DNA from: Chryseolinea serpens
GTDB taxonomy: Bacteria > Bacteroidota > Bacteroidia > Cytophagales > Cyclobacteriaceae
Length of the DNA stretch: 64,000 nucleotides
Assembly: GCF_900129725.1 (NCBI RefSeq)
Contig: NZ_FQWQ01000001.1
Location: 3,224,001-3,288,000 of the forward strand
Reading direction: 5' to 3'
The notes under the pieces were generated by a model. The model saw nothing but the letters and a program-made list of their open reading frames with translations, was not told the DNA's origin and ran no database searches. The translations under genes and the position numbers were made by a program. Positions 1-8,765 of the stretch are shown here, in pieces. Position 1 is the first letter of the stretch. Each line of letters starts with the position of its first letter.

Positions 1-798
1 ATTATCAGGGTCATTCAGCAAGATCATCGCTTCCGTGATCACCATCTCGTCGATCAGATCGCCCGCTGTTTTGCCTGCCACTTCCTTCACCGTTTGCGTG
101 AGGTATCGGGGCGTGATGGCCAGTTGACCCGCGTAAAATTGGACACTCCGTTCCTCCCTGTAATGCTTTATGAGCAACTTCATAAAGCGCGCGGTAATAT
201 CCTGTTTGCGCGTGGGTTTCGATTTTAGTTCCTGATTATGATGATAGAAAACATTGATCAGTTCATAAATCACCATGCTGAAGTTATGCTGAATGATCTC
301 TTGCGAGAACTCATTCTTTTCGCGGGTCGCAATATTGGCGTATAGCATTTTAAAAATGCCCGACAGCAGCGCGACCTCTTCCCTTTCCAAAACCACGTGC
401 ATGCTTAGATTGGGGCCCAGCAACTTGAAAGCGGAAAGGTATTTCTGGTAGATGCCTGCTTTCAACAAAAAATCGTTTGAGAAAGAGAGGCATGCGCTGG
501 AAATAAACTCGGATGACCCTGTGAATTGACAAATTGTACCCGGTTCGATCAAAACAAACTCACCTTCGCGTATGACATGACTCACCAGGTTCAGCTTTAA
601 CGACAATTCTCCCGCGGTAACCATGAAGAAAAAATATTGGTCGACCCGGAAAGGGTAGAAGATGGGAATCGCTTTTCTTTCGTTCTCTGTAACCGATACC
701 TGAAGTCCATCCAATTGCCTGGTTTGTCCCAGGATAATGAGCAATTCTGAAAAGGTGTGATTACGCACGGCCTGATTCTCAATTTTTACGGGTTCCAT
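1..798 (-). CDS. AraC-family transcriptional regulator (3' end cut off by window edge)
   Basis: The reverse strand reads openly from an ATG at 798 down to base 1 (266 codons, no stop), so the C-terminus lies outside the window. The protein starts MEPVKIENQAVRNHTFSELL and has an N-terminal cupin-like sensor part (about residues 20-150, including YPFRVDQYFFFMVTAGELSL). It then has a helical linker and the first helix-turn-helix of an AraC domain (RSVQFYAGQLAITPRYLTQT, then VKEVAGKTAGDLID). This is typical of Bacteroidota AraC regulators of about 290 residues. It is divergently arranged with the membrane AraC-like gene at 1112, so the 313-bp gap between them must hold both promoters. The ligand and targets are unknown. 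Confidence 0.85.
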   Translation of the reverse strand, partial: MEPVKIENQAVRNHTFSELLIILGQTRQLDGLQVSVTENERKAIPIFYPFRVDQYFFFMVTAGELSLKLNLVSHVIREGEFVLIEPGTICQFTGSSEFISSACLSFSNDFLLKAGIYQKYLSAFKLLGPNLSMHVVLEREEVALLSGIFKMLYANIATREKNEFSQEIIQHNFSMVIYELINVFYHHNQELKSKPTRKQDITARFMKLLIKHYREERSVQFYAGQLAITPRYLTQTVKEVAGKTAGDLIDEMVITEAMILLNDPDN

Positions 799-1111
799 CA
801 CACAGGGGTTGGGTTGATGCTTGTGAGGACGAAACGACTTTGATTTTATTTTAACCTCCTGCAACAGTTGCAAACAAAGCAGCCTCCAGACCCCGTGGAT
901 TGATCTCCTGGGCAAACACTTTGTTGAAAAGATCGAATCTGAAAAAGGGGCCAAAAAGGTTTTTATCCAGGCAGGTTCGGAGCATTGGCGGTCGCCAGAA
1001 CGATGAGCGTAGGTAAGATCTTATCGGGTTAAACCATTTTGCCTTAAAATGCCCCAAAAACCGCGAGGGCCGTTAGGTTCGGCTTTTCCTTTTTTGGAAA
1101 TTGGCTCTACC
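799..1111. other. Divergent intergenic region between two AraC-type genes
   Basis: This 313-bp gap separates the starts of two divergently transcribed regulators and should contain both promoters. Short open stretches occur on both strands, but none has a convincing protein composition. I see no strong terminator, repeat or recognisable RNA. Confidence 0.5.
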
Positions 1112-2332
1112 ATGAAGGAACTACCCGAAATCGTCTTGAATTTTTGGAATTTCTTGTTTGTCGGGCTTTCGTTTATCGGCCTATTTTTTTCGATCAAACT
1201 AATTATCGTACCCCGCCTGAATAACCGGGCCTCTAAGGCCCTGGGCCTCTATCTTCTTTTGCAATCTCTCGGTTTATTGGAGTCGTGTCTTTATTGGACG
1301 AATTACGTTTATCGCGTCCCTGAATTCTACTCGTCAACCTTTCTCTTCGCCCTGCTCTATGGCCCGCTGCTCGTTATTTATTTTGATGCCGTATTTGAGA
1401 ATCCTAAACCTGTCCTCCACTATAGTTTTCATTTTTTACCCTTCCTGATCATGCTGGGTCTCAAAATGCCCTATTATCTCAGTTCACCAGAAGTCAAGAT
1501 TCTGTATCCGGACCAGGCTCCTCTCTCCTATTTGATAAACGGACTAATCGACTACGCCGAAATCGTCAACATCACTCACCTTTCCATTTACGGCTACGTT
1601 TTATTCAGGAAGATCCGTTCCCACCCGGGCATCGGATACATGCGCCGCTGGGCCAATTCGATACTGGCGTTCTACATCTCATTCATTGCGTTGACAATCC
1701 TGTATTGGTCGATCGTTGTGGCTCAGCAAAGTACTTTGCTTGCCGACTATTTCATTTCGCTCTCGGCTTGCGGTGCCATTATCCTGCTCGCCTGGTTTGG
1801 CGACCAGTACGAAAAAATGAAAGAGGGTGAGCCCATCATGGACTCGCTTTGGCCTCGTTTAAAGGATCAGCCTCAAAATCATCAGTCGTTGTCACCTATT
1901 CTCCACCCCGGTGAAATCCTTGTCCATGAAGCAGAAGATATAAAATATAAGAACTCCGGTCTGCCGGACTCGCTGGCTAAAAAACTTGCCGCGGATCTTG
2001 GGGTGCTCATGTCACGGGAACAACTCTATAAAGAAAACGACCTCAAGCTGGAGACGCTTGCCGAAAAGTTGAAAAGCAACCGGCACTTTGTATCGCAGGT
2101 CATCAATCAATATTACAAGACCAACTTTTTCGATTTCATCAATGCAAACCGAATTGATGAGGCTAAACGGTTATTGGTCAGCGACGATCACGAATTGAAC
2201 ATCATCGAAATAGCGTATGCCGTGGGCTACAACAACAAAGTGACCTTCAATACAGTCTTTAAACGTTTTACAGGCGTAACGCCTTCGGAGTACCGAAAAC
2301 AAAATCACCCCCAGTTTAAGACCGCTGATTAG
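1112..2332 (+). CDS. Membrane-bound AraC-type transcriptional regulator
   Basis: A 406-residue protein. The N-terminal half is a run of about six or seven hydrophobic segments (for example FWNFLFVGLSFIGLFFSIKL, then YLLLQSLGLLESCLYW and FALLYGPLLVIYF). The C-terminal ~100 residues are an AraC/XylS DNA-binding domain (LKLETLAEKLKSNRHFVSQV; IIEIAYAVGYNNKVTFNTVF; FTGVTPSEYRKQ). This architecture, a membrane sensor fused to a cytoplasmic HTH_18, is common in Bacteroidota. I chose the ATG at 1112 over an earlier in-frame start at 1049 because the hydrophobic part begins right after it. The TonB-dependent receptor starts 77 bp downstream on the same strand and is a plausible target or co-transcribed partner (inference). 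Confidence 0.85.
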   Translation: MKELPEIVLNFWNFLFVGLSFIGLFFSIKLIIVPRLNNRASKALGLYLLLQSLGLLESCLYWTNYVYRVPEFYSSTFLFALLYGPLLVIYFDAVFENPKPVLHYSFHFLPFLIMLGLKMPYYLSSPEVKILYPDQAPLSYLINGLIDYAEIVNITHLSIYGYVLFRKIRSHPGIGYMRRWANSILAFYISFIALTILYWSIVVAQQSTLLADYFISLSACGAIILLAWFGDQYEKMKEGEPIMDSLWPRLKDQPQNHQSLSPILHPGEILVHEAEDIKYKNSGLPDSLAKKLAADLGVLMSREQLYKENDLKLETLAEKLKSNRHFVSQVINQYYKTNFFDFINANRIDEAKRLLVSDDHELNIIEIAYAVGYNNKVTFNTVFKRFTGVTPSEYRKQNHPQFKTAD

Positions 2333-2408
2333 GTTAGACTTGATCGGGTTATACGCGTTACAACCCTGTTTCTCTGAAATTCACTTGAAAATCAAACCAA
2401 GGAAATTC

Positions 2409-4862
2409 ATGAGAACGATGTTTAAGCTTCTGACCATTACAGCATGGGTGTTGACAACCGCAGTTTGTTCTGTTGCCCAATCCACCCCCGGGAGAATAAC
2501 AGGGAGTGTCAGCGATGAGAAAGGCGAACCCGTAGAATATGTTACCGTATTGTTGCGACAGCCACAAGATTCAAGCCTGATCGCGGGAGTTGTTACCAAT
2601 GCAGCGGGTCAGTATTCCTTTGAATCCGCAATACCCGGAAAATATATCCTCACGCTAACCTTCGTGGGATACCAAAAGCAATCCCTACCCATCGAACTCC
2701 AAGGTGGCGTCAGCCTTTACACCATCCCGGCAGTCATCCTAAAGGAAGATGCCAGGGTTCTTGGCGAAGTGGTTGTTCGCGCGCAGAAACCCCTGATCGA
2801 ACAAGACGGTGGTAAACTCATCCTGAATGTGCAGAACTCCATCATCGCGGCGGGTGGTTCTGCCGCTGAACTTTTAGAGCGGGCGCCTGGGGTGAGCATA
2901 GACCAAAACAATCAGATCTCGGTCAACGGGAAAACCGGGGTCAATATTATGATCGATGGCAAGCCCACCTACCTGCCACCCGCTGAACTCGCCACATTGC
3001 TGCGCAGCATGAATGCAAACAATATTGCGACCATCGAAGTTATCTCCAATCCATCAGCCCGCTATGATGCCAGTGGCAACGCCGGGGTCATCAACATTAA
3101 GTTGAAAAAAAATACACTGGAGGGGTTCAATGGTTCCGTCACCGCGGGAGGCGGCTACGGACGTTATGGCAAAGCGAATGGAAGCGTCAATCTGAACTAT
3201 CGCACGCTGAAGTGGAATCACTTTCTCAACTATGGCTATACTTTTAATAAGCGGTTCGCCGATGTATACACCGACCGTGTCACGCTTCGCCATCCCGATA
3301 GCCCTGGGGATGGTGACCCCGTTTATTATACCCAGCAGCTCGACCGGATCCAACGGCTGCCTTCCCATACCTGGCAAGGAGGGTCGGAATGGCAATGGGA
3401 TCCCCAAAATTCAATTGCCATTATAACATCAGGTAGTTACAATGAACGGAACACGGATAATAACTCACTGACGCAAATAATGTCAGCGCGGGGCCACGCG
3501 GCAGACTCAACTTTTACCTTGACCAACAATCAACGCTATCGCTGGTACAACGTTTCAAGCTCCCTGGGGTACAAACATCTTTTCGCCCGCACAGGCAGCG
3601 AATTTTCCATCGATGTTGACTACTCGAACTATGAATTTAAGCTCAACGACAACTTCGCGATCCAACAATTTGAACAAACGGACATACTTCAAAAACAGTA
3701 CAACATATGGAGCAACCAACCCTCTTCCTTTAATATTTATACCGGGCGCATGGACTACGTGCATCGCCTGAATAAAGAGACCTCCGTGGAGACCGGGGTG
3801 AAGTTCAGTTACGTAAATACCGTAAACGAAATAGTTTTCACCAATAACCAAAATGGCCAATTAGAAACAGATTTGACACGGTCGACCGACTTCGATTATA
3901 CAGAAAAGGTAGGTGCCGGTTATGTTACTTTGAAAACCAAATGGATGGGATTTGATACGCAGCTGGGGCTGCGTGCCGAGCAGACGCACTACAATGGCTT
4001 TTCGGGAGGGGCTCAGCTATCCATCGAGCGAGACTATTTCAGGGTGTTTCCAAACGTTAGCCTTCACCACAGCCTGTGGGAAAATTATCAATTCGGTTTT
4101 GATTACAGTTATCGGATTGACCGGCCCGCGTACAACGATTTGTATCCTTATGTCTTCTACTTCGATCCGTTCGCTGGCCAGAAGGGAAACCCTATGTTGC
4201 TCCCGCAGTTCACGCATAACTTCCAATTCTCACAGACGATCGCCAAGGATCTGGCCATCAACCTCGGGTACAGTACCAGTTCACAATATATCGCGTTTGT
4301 CATACTGCTTAAGGAAGACAGGGTATCGGAATATTCCATCAAGAAAAATTTTGACACGTACCAAAACTATTATCTTACTGTAAACGTCCCCATAAGGATC
4401 AGCAAGAATTGGACGATCAATAGCAACATCAATTTATTTTACAATCGCTTTAACACACAGTTCCTCGATGACGTTTATAAGGTTGGCAAATTCAGTGGCA
4501 TCGTCACCCTTACGCAAAACATAACATTGCCCTGGGACCTGACCGGCGAAATTACAACAGTGTACAATGCGCCTAATGTGTCGGGGCTGATCCAGACGGC
4601 TGCACTGGGCTCGGTGAATATCGGACTGCAAAAAAAGGTGTTCAACCAAAAAGGCTCATTCCGTTTAAATGTTACTGATATTTTTTATACCAACCGGGCA
4701 ACGTACCATGTGGTGTACCCTGGGCTTGATGTGCATTTTTACAATTACCCCGAAACCCGGATCATCCGGATCAACTTTACTTACAACATTGGTAAGACCG
4801 TGCAGGCTATGCGCAAGCACAATGGACAAGACGAGGAGCGGAAGAGGGTGGGGGTGAACTAA
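2409..4862 (+). CDS. TonB-dependent outer-membrane receptor with carboxypeptidase-like regulatory domain
   Basis: An 817-residue outer-membrane receptor. The signal peptide ends near VCSVAQ. A CarboxypepD_reg-like beta-sandwich follows (GRITGSVSDEKGEPVEYVTV, roughly residues 27-110), then a plug domain (EVVVRAQKPLIEQDGGKLIL; GVNIMIDGKPTYL; NPSARYDASGNAGVINI) and a long beta-barrel of the OMP_b-brl_3 type. Unlike SusC proteins it has no SusD partner. Receptors of this subgroup are often peptide, siderophore or cofactor uptake systems, but the substrate cannot be told from sequence. ATG 2409, preceded by an AAGGAA-type ribosome site, is preferred over a TTG at 2340. The gene follows the membrane AraC regulator closely. 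Confidence 0.9.
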   Translation: MRTMFKLLTITAWVLTTAVCSVAQSTPGRITGSVSDEKGEPVEYVTVLLRQPQDSSLIAGVVTNAAGQYSFESAIPGKYILTLTFVGYQKQSLPIELQGGVSLYTIPAVILKEDARVLGEVVVRAQKPLIEQDGGKLILNVQNSIIAAGGSAAELLERAPGVSIDQNNQISVNGKTGVNIMIDGKPTYLPPAELATLLRSMNANNIATIEVISNPSARYDASGNAGVINIKLKKNTLEGFNGSVTAGGGYGRYGKANGSVNLNYRTLKWNHFLNYGYTFNKRFADVYTDRVTLRHPDSPGDGDPVYYTQQLDRIQRLPSHTWQGGSEWQWDPQNSIAIITSGSYNERNTDNNSLTQIMSARGHAADSTFTLTNNQRYRWYNVSSSLGYKHLFARTGSEFSIDVDYSNYEFKLNDNFAIQQFEQTDILQKQYNIWSNQPSSFNIYTGRMDYVHRLNKETSVETGVKFSYVNTVNEIVFTNNQNGQLETDLTRSTDFDYTEKVGAGYVTLKTKWMGFDTQLGLRAEQTHYNGFSGGAQLSIERDYFRVFPNVSLHHSLWENYQFGFDYSYRIDRPAYNDLYPYVFYFDPFAGQKGNPMLLPQFTHNFQFSQTIAKDLAINLGYSTSSQYIAFVILLKEDRVSEYSIKKNFDTYQNYYLTVNVPIRISKNWTINSNINLFYNRFNTQFLDDVYKVGKFSGIVTLTQNITLPWDLTGEITTVYNAPNVSGLIQTAALGSVNIGLQKKVFNQKGSFRLNVTDIFYTNRATYHVVYPGLDVHFYNYPETRIIRINFTYNIGKTVQAMRKHNGQDEERKRVGVN

Positions 4863-5063
4863 GCAGCGTTATCACCCAGTATGGGTGCCAACAAAAAATG
4901 AGCGTAGCGAACCTGTCGCAATCAGCCTTCATATTGCCGCATTATGCCCCACCCTTTTAGACAACGGTGTTTAGGTTTGTGACACCCTCCTTCTCCGCCA
5001 CTGGCGGATTCGGCGGGCAGGCATTTAGGATCAACCTCAATACACCTTTTAAAATTTGGAACT
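4863..5063. other. Short intergenic region with GC-rich palindrome
   Basis: This gap carries a compact palindrome, TCCGCCACTGGCGGA, around 4995, followed by a GCGGGCAGG run. It resembles the short interspersed palindromes also present around 5.8 and 8.2 kb. No gene is visible. Confidence 0.4.
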
Positions 5064-5636
5064 ATGGGAAAAGTAATCGCTGGTATGACCATGTCATTGG
5101 ACGGCTTTATCAATGACAGTAACGGAAGCACAGAACTTAGTCCGGATTTTGCCGAACTCCTTGAGACTGCTTCATTCAAGGAACTGACCAACAACACAGG
5201 GTCTGTCATTATGGGACGACATGTGTACGAGATGGCAGATCCATTTTTATGGGCTAACGATGACTATGAATTTCAAGTTCCCATTTTTGTCCTGACCCAT
5301 ACCCCTCCCGCAACGTATCCCAAGGGAAATGATAAACTTAGTTTCACCTTTGTCACGGATGGCATCGAGAGTGCTATTGCTCAAGCCAAGAAAGCAGCGG
5401 GTAATAAGATTGCTCTGATCATCGGTGGTGCAAACACCATTCAGCAATGCCTTAATTCGGGGTTATGCGATGAATTGATGATCGACAGCATGCCTGTACT
5501 CATTGGGGAAGGACTAAAATTATTTGAAAATATAGACACCGATAAGGTGAAGCTTGAGAGAATTAAAGTAGAAGAAACTACCGCTTTTAGAACAAGTATT
5601 ACATTCAGGGTTACGAGGACAAAACCCACTGAATAG
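5064..5636 (+). CDS. Dihydrofolate reductase-like (RibD C-terminal domain) protein
   Basis: 190 residues covering a complete RibD_C/DHFR-like fold. It opens with MGKVIAGMTMSLDGFIND (the nucleotide-site strand with the SLDG motif). It continues with GSVIMGRHVYEMAD and IALIIGGANTIQQCL, where the GG dinucleotide-binding turn sits, and ends with LCDELMIDSMPVLIGEGLKL. Family members are NADPH-dependent reductases of uncharacterised substrate and are not true folate-pathway DHFRs. It appears monocistronic. A terminator-like hairpin (5680-5708) follows about 45 bp after the stop codon and is also the outer edge of a large inverted repeat. Confidence 0.88.
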   Translation: MGKVIAGMTMSLDGFINDSNGSTELSPDFAELLETASFKELTNNTGSVIMGRHVYEMADPFLWANDDYEFQVPIFVLTHTPPATYPKGNDKLSFTFVTDGIESAIAQAKKAAGNKIALIIGGANTIQQCLNSGLCDELMIDSMPVLIGEGLKLFENIDTDKVKLERIKVEETTAFRTSITFRVTRTKPTE

Positions 5637-5679
5637 AAATCAAGTTTAAACTTAACCGCTGTAAGCAGCGGAAGTATTG

Positions 5680-5935
5680 AAGAGGCTATCTCAAAAGGGT
5701 GGCCTCTTTATTTTGCAACCCCAAGCATTAGCTCTAATCTATGTAGGCATTTATTACTAAGCTTTGCTGTGCCGCAGTAGAAGCAGTCAGGGCTAAAGCC
5801 CGGATGAGTGAGGTGTCTTTGTCGCTGCTTTTAAAGGCCTAGTCTATGCACACACCTTTCGAAGAGAAAGAGCATAAATGAATAACCCCGGACTTTAGTC
5901 CATAGCCGTCAAGCTAAGGACTAAAGTTCGGGGTT
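5680..5935. repeat. Palindrome cluster; left arm of a long inverted repeat
   Basis: A block of short palindromes. (1) A hairpin with stem AAGAGGC (5680-5686) / GCCTCTT (5702-5708), loop containing CTCAAAAGGGT, followed by TTTATTTT. (2) GGGCTAAAGCCC (5790-5801). (3) The 16-mer CCTAGTCTATGCACAC (5838-5853), whose exact reverse complement is at 8315-8330. (4) Two 18-nt arms, AACCCCGGACTTTAGTCC (5884-5901) and GGACTAAAGTTCGGGGTT (5918-5935), complementary at 17 of 18 positions. Hairpin (1) and the following ~45 bp match the reverse complement of 8315-8386. The style resembles REP-type palindromes, but no transposase is present. Confidence 0.7.
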
Positions 5936-6119
5936 ACTCAAGATATTATATAGCACATTGTGTTCCGAACAATAGGCTTAAAGCAGGTTCACTCACCAAT
6001 ACCCTTTCACCTTCAAAAATGCGTAGATAGACGGCCTTTAAGCCAGGGTCAAAAGTCACTCCTCTTGTTATTCAGAGCCAGCCATTGTGCAAAATAAATG
6101 CATTTCATTAATTTCCGAC

Positions 6120-6662
6120 ATGGTAACAGAACGAGATCAGCTGAATGCCGAATGGGAAAAGTTCAGGCATTTCTTTAAACGTGAAGAAATGCCTGCCAAA
6201 ACAATTTTATTGAAGGAAGGTCAGATCTCTGAAAGAATGTTTTACATCGAAAAGGGATGCATCAGACTGTCGTTTAATAAGGACGGCAAAGACATCACTT
6301 TTCAGTTTTTCTTTGAAGGGGAAGGCGTTTCCTCCGCCGAGAGTTTCCGGAATAATGATTCAAGTCTGTTTGCGATGGAGACTATTGAACCGTGTGTACT
6401 CCATGTATTAAACAAAAAGGACTATTTTATCATGATCGAAAGCTCACCGCTCATCAAACAGGAACTTGAGCAACAGAATTTTCAACGATTGATGTATTAT
6501 CAAAAGCTGTTTCTTTCCAGGATTAAAAACAGCCCCGAGGAAAGATACAAAGAGTTACTGGAGCAAAGTCCTCATATCCTGCAGCGCGTGCCCCAACACT
6601 ATATCGCATCCTTTCTCGGGATCACACCGGTGTCATTAAGCAGGATCAGAAACAGAAAATAG
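6120..6662 (+). CDS. Crp/Fnr-family transcriptional regulator
   Basis: About 180 residues (191 if an upstream GTG at 6087 is used). The N-terminal part is a cyclic-nucleotide-binding-type jelly roll (KTILLKEGQISERMFYIEKG; ITFQFFFEGEGVSSAESF). The C-terminal part is a short winged-helix (ERYKELLEQSPHILQRVPQH; YIASFLGITPVSLSRIR). No cysteine cluster for an FeS centre is visible, so it belongs to the Bacteroidota Crp-like group without an obvious ligand. It lies 74 bp upstream of the epoxide hydrolase in the same direction, and the pair alone is enclosed by the palindrome blocks. Control of the hydrolase by this regulator is an inference from position. Confidence 0.85.
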   Translation: MVTERDQLNAEWEKFRHFFKREEMPAKTILLKEGQISERMFYIEKGCIRLSFNKDGKDITFQFFFEGEGVSSAESFRNNDSSLFAMETIEPCVLHVLNKKDYFIMIESSPLIKQELEQQNFQRLMYYQKLFLSRIKNSPEERYKELLEQSPHILQRVPQHYIASFLGITPVSLSRIRNRK

Positions 6663-6736
6663 GCATTTCTTTACAATTGTTATCGCTTTAGGGAGGCTTC
6701 TCCAGCCAATTTTGTCCTAAACAAAACCAAAAAGCG

Positions 6737-7924
6737 ATGAAACCCTTCAAAATTCAAGTTTCCGAACAAGAGATCTACGATCTAAACGAAAGACTGATAA
6801 AAACCCGTTGGCCTGGGGAGATGATCCAGGAAGGATGGAAAAAAGGTGCGCCAGCAGATTATTTAAAAAAACTGGTGGACTATTGGCTGAACAAGTTCGA
6901 TTGGAGAAAGCAAGAAGCTTTGCTAAATAACTATCCGCAGTTCATCACTGAGATTGACGGCCAGAACATTCACTTTCTTCATATAAAATCCCCCAATCCC
7001 AATGCCACTCCCCTGATGTTGATCCACGGCTGGCCGGGTTCCTTCGCAGATTTCGTCAACGTCATTGAACCCCTTACTCAAGGGCCGGTTGGTGACACGA
7101 ATAGTGGCAGCGCGTTTCATTTAGTTATCCCTTCTATTCCCGGGTTTGGTTTTTCAACCCCCGTGAAAGAGAAGGGATGGAACATGTTTCGCATCGCGGC
7201 GGCTTTCAGCACCTTAATGGAACAATTGGGATATGAAAAATTTGCTGTTCACGGCGGCGATATGGGGGCAGGGATAACCAGTATCATCTCGGCACTGGCA
7301 GCACACAAACTCATCGGAACACATGTGAACACTGATTTCTATGCCGTAGCAGGCCTTGGCATGTTTCCCTCCGACACTTCGTTTCTATCGGATGAAGAAA
7401 AACCAAGACTGGAGCGCATGAAAGAATATAAAAAGAATGGCACGGCGTATCTTGAAATACAATCAACAAGGCCGCAAACGGTTGCCTATGCGTTGTCCGA
7501 CAGCCCGGTGGCACAACTGGCGTGGATGGTTGAAAAATATAAAGAATGGACGGATGAAGACAAGGCGTTACCGGAGGAGGCCATGAATATAGACCAGATG
7601 CTCACCAATGTATCTTTATATTGGTTTAATAAAATTGGTGCTTCCAGTGCCGAAATGCTGTATGAAAACATGAGCATGGCTTTTAACTGGGGAGCCGACA
7701 GTGACGCGCAGCCTTCCAACTCATGGACGCCACCGAAAGTGTTCTCTGCTATGACGGTGTTTGGCAAGCCTGCCGATCAATCGCTGTTTAAAAAACTTCT
7801 TTCGCTGACGGGAGAACCCGATCAATACTTCTTTCACGAGCAGGGGGGCCATTTCCCGGCCATGGAGGTTCCCGATTTGTTAGTGGACGATCTCAGAAAA
7901 GTTTTCGATCCACGTCGCGCCTAA
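6737..7924 (+). CDS. Epoxide hydrolase (alpha/beta hydrolase with EHN domain)
   Basis: 395 residues with the N-terminal epoxide-hydrolase domain (KPFKIQVSEQEIYDLNERL; TRWPGEM, residues 1-105) and then the alpha/beta-hydrolase core. Visible motifs are the oxyanion-hole HGWPG (97-101), the nucleophile elbow GGDMGAG with Asp175, and the catalytic His in GGHFPAME (about residue 372). The length matches microsomal-type/juvenile-hormone epoxide hydrolases of bacteria, which open epoxides to diols through an Asp-ester intermediate. There is no signal peptide, so it is likely cytoplasmic. It follows a Crp/Fnr gene, and an 11-bp stem-loop comes soon after the stop. Confidence 0.93.
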   Translation: MKPFKIQVSEQEIYDLNERLIKTRWPGEMIQEGWKKGAPADYLKKLVDYWLNKFDWRKQEALLNNYPQFITEIDGQNIHFLHIKSPNPNATPLMLIHGWPGSFADFVNVIEPLTQGPVGDTNSGSAFHLVIPSIPGFGFSTPVKEKGWNMFRIAAAFSTLMEQLGYEKFAVHGGDMGAGITSIISALAAHKLIGTHVNTDFYAVAGLGMFPSDTSFLSDEEKPRLERMKEYKKNGTAYLEIQSTRPQTVAYALSDSPVAQLAWMVEKYKEWTDEDKALPEEAMNIDQMLTNVSLYWFNKIGASSAEMLYENMSMAFNWGADSDAQPSNSWTPPKVFSAMTVFGKPADQSLFKKLLSLTGEPDQYFFHEQGGHFPAMEVPDLLVDDLRKVFDPRRA

Positions 7925-7949
7925 TATGAAGATTGGCAAATCAAGGCTT

Positions 7950-7984
7950 AACATCTGCGCCAGTTTGGCACTCGCGCAGATGTT
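7950..7984 (+). terminator. Stem-loop after epoxide hydrolase
   Basis: Perfect 11-bp inverted repeat AACATCTGCGC (7950-7960) / GCGCAGATGTT (7974-7984) with a 13-nt loop, 26 bp after the hydrolase stop. No strict T-run follows, so it may be a weak terminator or an mRNA 3'-end stabiliser. A 65-codon open frame across it is rejected as coding. Confidence 0.5.
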
Positions 7985-8174
7985 GTCTCTCATTTCTGTG
8001 CGACGCTCACATCTCACCGTAGCACGAACGTTCATGACGTACTTTCACTACCTCCACCAGGTCGCCCTACTCAAGGATACGTCACGCCAAATGAAGGAGC
8101 TTGCGGCGTCGAGCCTGATGTAGCGTGTGCAGTCGGTGCCATGACGCGCGAATTAGATTCCCGCACTAAAAGGT

Positions 8175-8386
8175 AACCCGCCTAGGCGGGTTGAAATGCA
8201 TGGACTCCCTTCGCCCGGTTGCACCGGGCGTTATGATGGGGAAGCCCTACGGGCTTATTCAGTTTAACGTCTTGAACTCACCCCTTTTTCCAAAGAAAGT
8301 TAAATCACGATAATGTGTGCATAGACTAGGACTAAAGCCTGGGGTTACAAAAACACAAGAGACTACCCTTTTGAGACAGTCTCTTT
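8175..8386. repeat. Palindrome cluster; right arm of the long inverted repeat
   Basis: Consecutive palindromes: AACCCGCCTAGGCGGGTT (8175-8192), CGCCCGGT/ACCGGGCG (8212-8230) and AAGCCCTACGGGCTT (8242-8256). Then comes GTGTGCATAGACTAGG (8315-8330), the exact reverse complement of 5838-5853, and a hairpin with stem AAGAGAC (8357-8363) / GTCTCTT (8379-8385). The hairpin loop repeats the CTCAAAAGGGT sequence of the left hairpin on the opposite strand, while the stem bases differ in a compensatory way (GGC/GCC against GAC/GTC). The rest of the 7925-8417 gap holds no credible gene. Confidence 0.7.
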
Positions 8387-8417
8387 CTGAATAAAGCCCA
8401 CAAGCACCATTTCCTTG

Positions 8418-8690
8418 TCAGGCATTAAATATCTCTTCAAATTTCATTTTGATAGACGCGTGGGCGCTGGAGGAGATCTTATCCCTGGAATCGTCGACGG
8501 TATAGTTGAATGTTGTCGGCGTCAATTGACGGACATTTATGAAAACGTATACAAGCTTCTTCATTTTCGTGGCGGCTTCCGCGCGAAGGATGAGGGTGAC
8601 TGCATCGGAGAATTTCTCGACCTTGGCATTCACGATCTTCTCCTGTGTGGGATTCTGTTTAACAGCCGAATCGAATTTTACGTGGGACAC
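8418..8690 (-). CDS. Small hypothetical protein
   Basis: 90 codons from a GTG at 8690, or a 48-residue form from an internal ATG. The sequence has mixed charged and hydrophobic character (MSHVKFDSAVKQNPTQEKIV; MKKLVYVFINVRQLTPTTF) and no recognised domain. It lies at the 3' end of the leftward SusC/SusD/CRTAC1/haloperoxidase cluster, 75 bp after that cluster's last stop codon, so it could be a trailing cistron. The opposite strand is also open over the same stretch, which lowers certainty that either is translated. Confidence 0.35.
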   Translation of the reverse strand: MSHVKFDSAVKQNPTQEKIVNAKVEKFSDAVTLILRAEAATKMKKLVYVFINVRQLTPTTFNYTVDDSRDKISSSAHASIKMKFEEIFNA

Positions 8691-8765
8691 TTTTAAGGGA
8701 ATTAGTGGACATCATTAGAAAGGTACAATTTAGATACTAATGGCTTCAAAACCCGCGTATTTGCA

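Noticed and set aside
7926-8123. 65-codon frame after the epoxide hydrolase
   Set aside because: It contains the 11-bp terminator-like inverted repeat and looks non-coding.
8415-8696. 93-codon plus-strand frame over the small hypothetical gene
   Set aside because: The minus-strand frame has a more protein-like composition and fits the operon direction; neither is certain.
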